Source: an uncultured Pseudanabaenaceae cyanobacterium (GTDB lineage: Bacteria > Cyanobacteriota > Cyanobacteriia > PCC-9006 > JAAUQQ01). Taken from it: a stretch of 64,000 nucleotides of DNA. A program made the translations under genes and the position numbers. The DNA is taken from positions 1 through 64,000 of the forward strand of contig CALECT010000079.1 in the NCBI GenBank assembly GCA_937949725.1, given 5' to 3'. Shown here one piece after another: positions 54,505 through 62,131 of the stretch. Position 1 is the first letter of the stretch. Every line of letters starts with the position of its first letter. The notes below the pieces were generated by a model, which ran no database searches, was not told the origin of the DNA, and was given only the letters and a program-made list of their open reading frames with translations.

Positions 54505-56880
54505 CTAACGCTTTGATGAGAGAAGAGAAGATAATCGAGAGGTTTTGCTCCCCTTGACCTTTTCGCTACGGTCTTGATTGTAATAGCGTTGGTAATAATA
54601 GGAGTCCATTTCTTTGCCTTTCACTCCGTTTGCGACTAATCCCAAAATTTGTGCTTGTGAAGACTGTTTCCACTCCTCTAAGACTTGTAAGGCTTGAGGA
54701 CGGTCTGTTTTGTTAATGCCGACCACCATTAAAACGCCATCTGTATGGGTTGCTGTTAGTTTGGAATCTGCAAAAATAGCTGGAGGAGCATCACAAATGA
54801 TTAAATCAAATTCTTCTCGGGAAATCTCAATGAGAGACTGCATCTTACGGGAAGAAAGAAGACGCCCAGGAGATGGAGGTGCAGGTCCCGCAGCAAGGAT
54901 CGAGAGGCCAGGAGATTGGGGCGCAGTTTGAAGGAGATCGTGAAAATCTATGTCTGAAGTAAGCGCATTACTCAAGCCTTGGATATTGGATATATTAAAA
55001 CGACTATGAATCTGAGGCCGACGCAAATCAGTATCAATAAGCAAAACTCGACGTCCCATCATGACTGCTGCCATCGCTAAATGCGAAGAGATGGTTGACT
55101 TACCGTCAGCAGGGCTTGTTGAAGTAATAGTCAAGCTCTTAATTGGAGTATCAGAGCTTAGCAAGCGAACATTGGCATCGAGAGTATAGAAAGATTCTTG
55201 GAAAAGAGCGTAGGTTTGGCGCTCCTTCGCTGTCAAATGGCCCTGGAATCCCTCGTTGTTGCTGGAGGTTACTAGAGCTTGCTGCTCTGTGATCAGTTTG
55301 TTGTAGGGGATAACGCCGAGACAAGGTAGAGGAATTTCTTTGAGTTCTTCAACATCGTGGAAGACACGATCAAGTTGCTCAGCAATTAAGGCAGCAACTA
55401 ATCCCAAAATTCCGCTCACCATCAAACTTAGCAATAGCTTCTGAGACTTGCCTCCTCTCACGCCAATACTGTTTTTATCCAGTCTGGAAATTAGCTTCCA
55501 GGGAGCTGCTTGGCGAGCAGATTCAACTTGAAGGTTCTCACGGGCAATTTGCAGGCGATTTAAAGAGCCTGTGACCAGTTCAACTTCACGAGTGATTCTG
55601 AGGTACTGCTGAGCAACCTTTGAAAGATCTTGGGTTTGTCGATTAATTCGTTCGATTGCACCTTGAAGGATTTGATCTTGTTGGCTTAGCACCTGAACCT
55701 GGTTAGCTGCATTAACAAGCTGTTGTGTTAAATCACGACTTACATCCCCCTGAAAGCCCAGGGTGCTGGTATTAATAGAGCTTGCATCAGGAATGCCCAT
55801 CACTCGAGCAGCTTCGGCTTGTAAAAGGGGAATCAAACCTTGGCGCTGATCTCGCAGAACTTGAAGTTCTAAGGCATCCCCCGTAAAGCGAGTAGACTCA
55901 AGCGCCAGTTCTCGATCAACTTCTTGAAGCCGTATCAAAAGAGTTTGATAAGTTTGAGATTGGCTCAAATTGGACAGAGATATTGCAGCGAGGGGGTCCT
56001 GCCCCACTTGCGCTCTTAGGTTGCTAAGCAGAGTCTGCGCATCGCTTAGCTCTACTCTAGTTCGTGCGGCCTGAGTGGATAACTGGCTAAGCTGACCATT
56101 CAGGAGGGTTTCAGTATTAGCGGGATTGACAATCCCGTATTGTGCCCGGAGAGTACCAAGTTGTTGCTCTAATCCAGCCAACTCCTCGCGTTGACGCTGA
56201 ATCTGAGTTTCGATAAATTGAGTACCTTCTCTTAAGTTTCTAGCGCGGTCATTGATACTATATTTGATAAATTCGTCTGCCAGTACCTCAAGCACGAACT
56301 CAATTTCGGCAGGATCCAGCGAAGTGTAGGTAAAGTCTAGAAGCTTAGTTTCCTGCAGACGACCAATGCCAAGCTTACTTACGAGAGCTAGGTAATCAAT
56401 CTCAGGGTAGCGAGCTTGGATACGACCCACAATTGGAGCTAAGGTATCTTGGCTGCGCAGAACTTCAATTTGGCTGACGTAGTCGATACCTCCATTCCCG
56501 CTTGCAGAGACAATGCGGCGGGTCTGAGCTTGGTTGCTTTGAACGGTATCTGAAGTAAGGTCATCTGCCAGCTGACTGCCAGTTGTAACCGGCTCTACTA
56601 ACAAACGAAACTGTCCGTAAAAAGACGGAGGCTGATTAAAAATGAGCGCTCCAAGACTTAAAGCAGAACCCGCTGTTACGACAGAGATAATTCGTGCGCG
56701 ACGCTTCAGGAATGACAAGACACCCTGAAGAGAAATCTCATCTTCATCGTCCTCATCTACCGGAACGATTTGAGGCACTACTACAGGGCGACTTGCGATC
56801 GGAAGCGACCTATTTTGCTCTTGCTGATTATATTCAGCACCTTCAGGCTGAGCACCGTTTTGCAATGTTCCACGCACCAT
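54505..56880 (-). CDS. Wzc-type polysaccharide copolymerase / tyrosine autokinase
   Basis: The protein is 791 residues. A Wzz domain begins near residue 50 with a first span around 62-85, followed by a long coiled coil (to about 430), a GNVR-like segment and a second span near 475-500 (LLLSLMVSGILGLVAALIAE). The BY-kinase domain follows: Walker A TSPADGKSTISSHLAMA near 590, Walker A' LLIDTDLRRPQ and Walker B LIICDAPPA. The C-terminal Tyr cluster is DSYYYQRYYNQD near 762. It controls chain length and export. The gene is the first of the minus-strand locus. Confidence 0.92.
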   Translation of the reverse strand: MVRGTLQNGAQPEGAEYNQQEQNRSLPIASRPVVVPQIVPVDEDDEDEISLQGVLSFLKRRARIISVVTAGSALSLGALIFNQPPSFYGQFRLLVEPVTTGSQLADDLTSDTVQSNQAQTRRIVSASGNGGIDYVSQIEVLRSQDTLAPIVGRIQARYPEIDYLALVSKLGIGRLQETKLLDFTYTSLDPAEIEFVLEVLADEFIKYSINDRARNLREGTQFIETQIQRQREELAGLEQQLGTLRAQYGIVNPANTETLLNGQLSQLSTQAARTRVELSDAQTLLSNLRAQVGQDPLAAISLSNLSQSQTYQTLLIRLQEVDRELALESTRFTGDALELQVLRDQRQGLIPLLQAEAARVMGIPDASSINTSTLGFQGDVSRDLTQQLVNAANQVQVLSQQDQILQGAIERINRQTQDLSKVAQQYLRITREVELVTGSLNRLQIARENLQVESARQAAPWKLISRLDKNSIGVRGGKSQKLLLSLMVSGILGLVAALIAEQLDRVFHDVEELKEIPLPCLGVIPYNKLITEQQALVTSSNNEGFQGHLTAKERQTYALFQESFYTLDANVRLLSSDTPIKSLTITSTSPADGKSTISSHLAMAAVMMGRRVLLIDTDLRRPQIHSRFNISNIQGLSNALTSDIDFHDLLQTAPQSPGLSILAAGPAPPSPGRLLSSRKMQSLIEISREEFDLIICDAPPAIFADSKLTATHTDGVLMVVGINKTDRPQALQVLEEWKQSSQAQILGLVANGVKGKEMDSYYYQRYYNQDRSEKVKGSKTSRLSSLLSSKR

Positions 56881-57579
56881 GGATTATGCTCTCGCGTTAA
56901 AAAATAAAAATCTTGGCAGACACTGTAAATGCCTTTGCACTGTGGAAACTTGTGAAAGACATATTCAGAGGAAGTCAATCGCTACCACTTAACTAGTCTT
57001 AATAGATTTATACATAGAATATTTTCTAATCACATATATCCCTCAGTATGCCAACACTTCCGGAAGAAATAACATTTACTCTTGATAGGCTTACTTTATT
57101 GAGCCTTGGGATTAAGTGTAAATACTGCAATCAATGGAAAATAGTGTAATAAGAGGGCAACCTATCTTGCTAGATGTTTACCTAGCAGACACTATGCAAG
57201 CTGCTTAGCTTGAAAGCATTTTTCGAAACCAGGATGCGTGTTATTCGTAGAATTGAGCTGCTTTCATCTTATAGGGAGAGAAAGAATGTTTCATAGCTTA
57301 AGGGCAAGTTTCTTGGATTCTTCATAAAGAATTATGGATAGAACGAAGTGAAAGACCTTCATCGCCAGTCATAACTCTATTCAATGTTCAATCATGGATG
57401 CCAGAGGGAGTTCACCCTCTTTAAATTCCAGCAGATAGACTCTCTCTTCAATTGTCTGATGCAACCATTGTCCATATATTGACGTCTATTCACCTGTGTG
57501 AGTGGCTAGCTAAGACAGGACTGTCCGGAAAGCCTGGACTTAGAGCCGGATTTAGGTATTCAGTATAAAGTTGAGCATC
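56881..57579. other. Divergent promoter region of the exopolysaccharide locus
   Basis: About 700 AT-rich bases between the Wzc start and the start of the right flank. Only short frames without domains are present. No JUMPstart or ops motif is visible. The long distance would allow for complex control of the locus. Confidence 0.4.
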
Positions 57580-58713
57580 ATGAAAGGTTTTTGCGATCGC
57601 GGCTTGTTCCCTGGCTTGCGTTCAGCCTCTCGTCTGAGTCTGATAGTGACGGTATTGCTAGCAGGTTTTTGTGGGCCTGCTCTAGCACAAGCGGCCCCTT
57701 CAGAACAGCAGGTCCTCGCCCTGTCTGAGGCATTACGGTTAAAGTCTGATGAGGGTCCAGGCCTGACTACTGGCGTTTATTACAGCGATTGGCAAGTTGA
57801 GAGCAGTGCCATTCCCCAGTGGTCCAAAGCTTGTTTGGGTCGTGCCCTAACCCCACTGGAGTTTGCAACGAGTGCTGAAACAGCAAAATCCGTGGTGCTC
57901 TGCCAGCTGCGAGACCAATTGGCAGCTCAGTATGAAGCGACGGGTGGCAATGAGCCTGTGGCAGTGCAGCGCGTGGTGTCTTGGTGGAGAACAGGGGACG
58001 CAAGCCGCTATGGCAGTGGCGCAGTCGCGCCGTTTGCTAAAGAAGTTTTAGGTCTATATCGCCAGTCCCTAACCAGTGCAGGAGACATCGCGAAGCCAGC
58101 TGCCGTACAAACAACCTTTTACGATCGCTACATGAGTGCGGGCTACGGGGCAACACGCAACAGTGAATTTAGCCAGGCAGTGGCTTATTTTCAGCGGGCC
58201 TTAGATGAACGGCCCAAGGATACTTTTGCCCAAAATGCTCTACGGGATGTGATGCGACAAGCCAGGGCAGACAATGGGCAAACTGGGGGAGAGCCTCGGG
58301 AAACCACGCCTGTGGACAGCAAGCACTGGACTGAGGTGGCTCAAAACAGTCTGGGCGATCGCACTTTGGTTGGCCCCAACTCCATCAAGCCCGTGGGCAA
58401 AAAGCTGGGCTACTGGGAATATCGTGCTTTTGCAGGGGAGAACAATGCATTCTTGCCGGTTCCCATGGATCAGCCGGTGCGCAGTGCGCTGCTGTATCGC
58501 TTAGTGAGCTGTGATGCCGGAACAGCGCAAACTCGTGTGATGAAGGCCTACGGAGAGGCTAAGGCAGAGTTGTTTGCGAAGGACTTTGGCGTTGGGGCTG
58601 TGGTGGAGCAACCGAAGGAAGATAGCGCTACAGCTAAGGCGATCGCCTTTGTCTGCAATCAAGCTGGTGCCACAGAGGTGATTGAAGAGGCTCCTATCCA
58701 GATCGAGGGTTAA
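57580..58713 (+). CDS. Secreted protein of unknown function with TPR-like part
   Basis: The protein is about 377 residues. Residues 1-37 are a signal peptide (LSLIVTVLLAGFCGPALA, ending AQA). Residues 185-220 look like one TPR helix pair (NSEFSQAVAYFQRALDERPK). The last 120 residues, starting HWTEVAQNSLGDRTLVGP, form a domain with two cysteines that resembles small surface-associated domains of cyanobacteria (the surface-adhesin E style). The role is unknown. ATG 57580 is preferred to TTG 57571. A strong terminator follows. Confidence 0.7.
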   Translation: MKGFCDRGLFPGLRSASRLSLIVTVLLAGFCGPALAQAAPSEQQVLALSEALRLKSDEGPGLTTGVYYSDWQVESSAIPQWSKACLGRALTPLEFATSAETAKSVVLCQLRDQLAAQYEATGGNEPVAVQRVVSWWRTGDASRYGSGAVAPFAKEVLGLYRQSLTSAGDIAKPAAVQTTFYDRYMSAGYGATRNSEFSQAVAYFQRALDERPKDTFAQNALRDVMRQARADNGQTGGEPRETTPVDSKHWTEVAQNSLGDRTLVGPNSIKPVGKKLGYWEYRAFAGENNAFLPVPMDQPVRSALLYRLVSCDAGTAQTRVMKAYGEAKAELFAKDFGVGAVVEQPKEDSATAKAIAFVCNQAGATEVIEEAPIQIEG

Positions 58714-58736
58714 AGTTCGTAACCCCCTGAAATCCC

Positions 58737-58775
58737 AAAAAGAGCGACGTTGATACATTCAACGTCGCTCTTTTT
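58737..58775 (+). terminator. Strong terminator after the secreted protein gene
   Basis: A 13-bp stem (AGAGCGACGTTGA) with a TACAT loop is followed by TTTTTGTT. It lies about 25 bases after the stop and is a classic rho-independent terminator. Confidence 0.88.
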
Positions 58776-58871
58776 GTTGTGACTGTCTTCGCATAACGAG
58801 TCATCACATGGAACAGCTATGGTTCAATCGCCCAATTACAGTGAACTCTGTAGGGTTTGGTGCGATGGCCT

Positions 58872-59663
58872 ATGCGGCTAGTGACCGGAAAGGATGAGGT
58901 AGGTCGGTGGGCCGCTCGCTATGTGGAGGAACGGATTACGCAGTTTGCTCCGACCTCGGAGAAGCCTTTTGTTTTGGGACTACCCACGGGAGGGACGCCT
59001 CTGGTGATGTACCGATTGTTAATCGAGCGAGTCCAGGCCGGGGCACTGAGTTTTGAACATGTGGTGACCTTCAATATGGATGAATATGTGGGGCTACGGG
59101 CTGATCACCCCGAGAGCTACCGCACCTACATGTGGAACAATTTCTTTAGTCAAATTGATATTCCTGAAGCCCAGGTGCATTTGCTAGATGGCAATGCAGC
59201 AGACCTGGAAGCGGAATGTGCAAGCTATGAAGACCAGATTGAGCAGTTTGGTGGGATTGAATTGTTTGTCGGGGGCGTGGGTGAGGATGGACATATCGCC
59301 TTTAATGAACCCAGTTCTTCCCTGCGATCGCGAACCCGTATTAAAACCTTGGACTACAGCACCCGCTTAGCCAATGCTCGTTTTTTTGAAGATGACATTG
59401 AGCAGGTCCCTCGTTGCGCCTTGACCGTAGGCGTGGGGACAATTCTGGACGCGAGAGAAGTGATGATCCTTGCCCAGGGGTATCGCAAGGCGGTGGCAGT
59501 TGCTAGAGCCATCGAGGGGAGCGTGAATCATATGTGGCCTGTGTCGGCCTTGCAGTTGCATCCGCGATCGCTCATGGTCTGTGATGAAGATGCCACTTTA
59601 GAGCTCAAGGTCAAAACAGTGAAGTACTTCCGCGAAATGGAAGATCATCTTTGTGAGGTTTAG
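58872..59663 (+). CDS. nagB: Glucosamine-6-phosphate deaminase
   Basis: The protein is about 263 residues. It starts [20 protein letters not shown] and has [17 protein letters not shown] (phosphate loop), [12 protein letters not shown] (catalytic Asp), [16 protein letters not shown] (Asp and His) and [15 protein letters not shown]. It converts glucosamine-6-phosphate to fructose-6-phosphate and ammonia, withdrawing amino sugar from the pool used by GlmM. ATG 58872 matches the family N-terminus; TTG 58857 would add five residues. There are no nagA or nagE neighbours. Confidence 0.95.
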   Translation: MRLVTGKDEVGRWAARYVEERITQFAPTSEKPFVLGLPTGGTPLVMYRLLIERVQAGALSFEHVVTFNMDEYVGLRADHPESYRTYMWNNFFSQIDIPEAQVHLLDGNAADLEAECASYEDQIEQFGGIELFVGGVGEDGHIAFNEPSSSLRSRTRIKTLDYSTRLANARFFEDDIEQVPRCALTVGVGTILDAREVMILAQGYRKAVAVARAIEGSVNHMWPVSALQLHPRSLMVCDEDATLELKVKTVKYFREMEDHLCEV

Positions 59664-60308
59664 CTTTGGGCAGCTGCAAAGCCTTGACTCGGACTAGGAG
59701 GGAGCGAGCTGTAAGCCAAGCAATTGCTAGTGAACATCTGCATCGTCATTCCAGGAGAGCCAAACAAACTCAGCTATAGCCCTCTCCTGGCAACCCCAGG
59801 CTGACTCCCTTCGAGCGAGTTCCTCCTGTGCTTTTACCTTGAGATTGGATTTGCTCCCCTTCGCCAGCGGCAAAGCTGGAGTTTTGCGATGTCTTCTTTG
59901 ACTTTATTGCGTTTTCGCTTTTCTACCTCACTTCCGTAAGGCTTGCAGCTCTTTCAACAGCCTTTCTTCTCAGCATGGACGAGCAAGACGTGCTGAGATT
60001 TCATCGCGGGGGAGCTCTTTCACAACATCAACGCAGTCTAATATCATCCTTTATACCCTTCGCTTTCATAACCCAGTTGAGCAATTACAATGATTCTGCA
60101 TAAGTGCTGACTTCAGAACAGAGGAATAACAGTTTATAAAAGAAATACGCGCCAAATATTTCTAACGCACACAGGCCATTGACTCCTTCTCTGAACATAC
60201 CTAATACCTATCCAGTGGTGAATTTCGATTCCGCCGAACAGAGGAGTTTGCATCCATCATTGACATTATTTTTAGACAAATAAACCTAATTACGAGAATC
60301 ATTGCTTT
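59664..60308. other. Intergenic region between nagB and cysQ
   Basis: About 640 bases. Only short frames without domains are seen. The last part before cysQ is AT-rich and presumably contains its promoter. No terminator with a clear stem was found after nagB. Confidence 0.4.
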
Positions 60309-61274
60309 ATGAATTATTCGAAAGAGCGTCAAGTTGCTATTGATGGGGCTGTTCAAGCTGCAAGGCTGTGTCAAAGAGTTCGTGAGGGAATTGCAGTGAA
60401 CGCAATTGAGAAGCAAGATAAAAGCCCTGTAACTATTGCTGACTTTGGGGCCCAGGCTTTGATTTGCAATGCCCTCGCGACAGCTTTCCCTGATGATCCA
60501 GTCGTGGGTGAAGAAGATGCTGATTTACTTGAGGATCCGATGATGAGGCCTAGTTTGGAGAAGGCCACAGGCTATGTACGAGACGAGTTACCTCAAGTAA
60601 CCGAAGCAGATGTGATTGCTTTGATCAACCACGGTAACGGTTCGATAGCTCAGCGTTATTGGACATTAGATCCCATTGACGGCACTAAGGGGTTTTTGCG
60701 AGGAGACCAATATGCTGTGGCGATCGCCCTTGTCGAGCAGGGTGAAGTGAAAGTTGGTGTTTTAGCTTGCCCAGCTTTATCGTTGGACGGTGGGGCAACA
60801 ACTGGTGTCCTTCTCGTTGCCGTAAGGGGAGAAGGGACAGAACTCCTTCCTTTATCTCGCGATGGTGAACCTCAGTTATTAGCCGTCACCCAGCCTGGAG
60901 ATAGCCAAAACCTTCGCTTTGTGGAAAGCGTTGAGCATGGAGATAAGGTACTGCAAACCCAAATTGCTCAAACCGTTGGTATTACGCAAGCCCCTGTTCA
61001 AATGGATAGTCAAGCCAAGTATGCAGCAATAGCTGCTGGGCAAGCCTCGCTGTATCTACGCTTGCCTTCTCCCAAGACACCAAACTATAAAGAGAAAATT
61101 TGGGATCATGCAGCTGGCTTACTCATTGTTGAAGAAGCTGGTGGTACAGTGACGGATATGCATGGTATCCCTCTCGATTTCACTCAGGGGACAAAGTTGG
61201 CTAATAACGAGGGGGTAGTTGTGAGTAATGGAACAATTCACCAGGATGTGTTGTCAATTTTGAAGAAAAGCTAG
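60309..61274 (+). CDS. cysQ: 3'(2'),5'-bisphosphate nucleotidase, inositol-monophosphatase family
   Basis: The protein is 321 residues. Metal-site motifs are VVGEEDAD, WTLDPIDGTKGFLRG and, late, KIWDHAAGLLIVEEAGG. The DPIDGTKGF variant with QYAVAIAL is typical of the HAL2/CysQ branch. It hydrolyses PAP (3'-phosphoadenosine 5'-phosphate), the side product of sulfotransferases and PAPS reduction, to AMP. It converges on cysC with a shared terminator. Two PAPS-using sulfotransferases lie in the exopolysaccharide locus. Confidence 0.9.
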   Translation: MNYSKERQVAIDGAVQAARLCQRVREGIAVNAIEKQDKSPVTIADFGAQALICNALATAFPDDPVVGEEDADLLEDPMMRPSLEKATGYVRDELPQVTEADVIALINHGNGSIAQRYWTLDPIDGTKGFLRGDQYAVAIALVEQGEVKVGVLACPALSLDGGATTGVLLVAVRGEGTELLPLSRDGEPQLLAVTQPGDSQNLRFVESVEHGDKVLQTQIAQTVGITQAPVQMDSQAKYAAIAAGQASLYLRLPSPKTPNYKEKIWDHAAGLLIVEEAGGTVTDMHGIPLDFTQGTKLANNEGVVVSNGTIHQDVLSILKKS

Positions 61275-61300
61275 TACTACCCTCCTTGGCACCTCAGATT

Positions 61301-61347
61301 AAGGAAAAGGCGCATTCGTTAAAAGAGAACGAATGCGCCTTTTCCTT
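61301..61347. terminator. Bidirectional terminator between cysQ and cysC
   Basis: A perfect 20-bp stem (AAGGAAAAGGCGCATTCGTT) with a 7-base loop has T-rich sequence on its right arm and A-rich on its left arm, so it can end both convergent genes. Confidence 0.88.
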
Positions 61348-61406
61348 AGTTTTGGCTGATCTTCTACTTCATCGAACCTCTCTAACGAGAGCCATTCGTG
61401 CTTAAG

Positions 61407-61949
61407 CTACGCCAACGCCAGTTCTAAATACCCAGCCTCAGCAAGCTGAGAAACGATTTTATCAACGCTTTGTTTTAATGTTTCTTGGTGAGTGGGGCAG
61501 TTTACCTCTGGATTTAGCGGAACCTCGTAGGGGTCATCAATGCCCGTAAATCCTTTGATTTCACCTGCTCTAGCCTTTTTGTAGAGACCTTTCACATCAC
61601 GCTCTTCACATGTGGATAGAGGAGCACTGACATGAACTTCAAAAAAGTCGCCGACCTGTTGACGAACTTCATCACGTACAGAACGATAAGGTGAAATTGC
61701 GGAAACTAAGACAATTACGCCATTACGGGTTAAGAGATGGCTCACAAAACCAATGCGGCGAACATTGATATCACGATCCTCCTTACTAAAAGTCAATCCC
61801 TTGCTCAAATTCTCACGAACGATGTCACCATCAAGGACTTCCAGCTTACAACCATGGCTACGTAGCTCTTTCTCAAGCGCCTCACAAATTGTAGTCTTTC
61901 CAGAACCGCTCAATCCAGTCAGCCAAACAGTTACACCGCGATGTTGCAT
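61407..61949 (-). CDS. cysC: Adenylylsulfate (APS) kinase
   Basis: The protein is about 180 residues when started at MQHRGVTVWLTGLSGSGKTT (61949), the normal family start. GLSGSGKTT is the P-loop, DGDIVRENL and GFSKEDRD-like LTFSKEDRDINVRRIGFV follow, and ISPYRSVRDEVRQQVG is the lid region. It phosphorylates APS to PAPS in the cytosol, the donor for sulfotransferases and for sulfate reduction. The frame extends to 62000 but the extra residues are not family-like. It is transcribed away from the permease end. Confidence 0.94.
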   Translation of the reverse strand: MQHRGVTVWLTGLSGSGKTTICEALEKELRSHGCKLEVLDGDIVRENLSKGLTFSKEDRDINVRRIGFVSHLLTRNGVIVLVSAISPYRSVRDEVRQQVGDFFEVHVSAPLSTCEERDVKGLYKKARAGEIKGFTGIDDPYEVPLNPEVNCPTHQETLKQSVDKIVSQLAEAGYLELALA

Positions 61950-62131
61950 GATCTTTAAGATAGTAATTGATAGAATTTTAGAGGAACAGTATGAAAACAC
62001 TAATATATGGTGTTATATATAATTCCTTTTCTCTGCTTCAGACCTCCATGTTAATGCATGGAAACAATGATTACTCCAAATATCGTCTTGAATGCTGAAT
62101 GAAATACAAAAAGATAAAAGAAGCATGAAGA

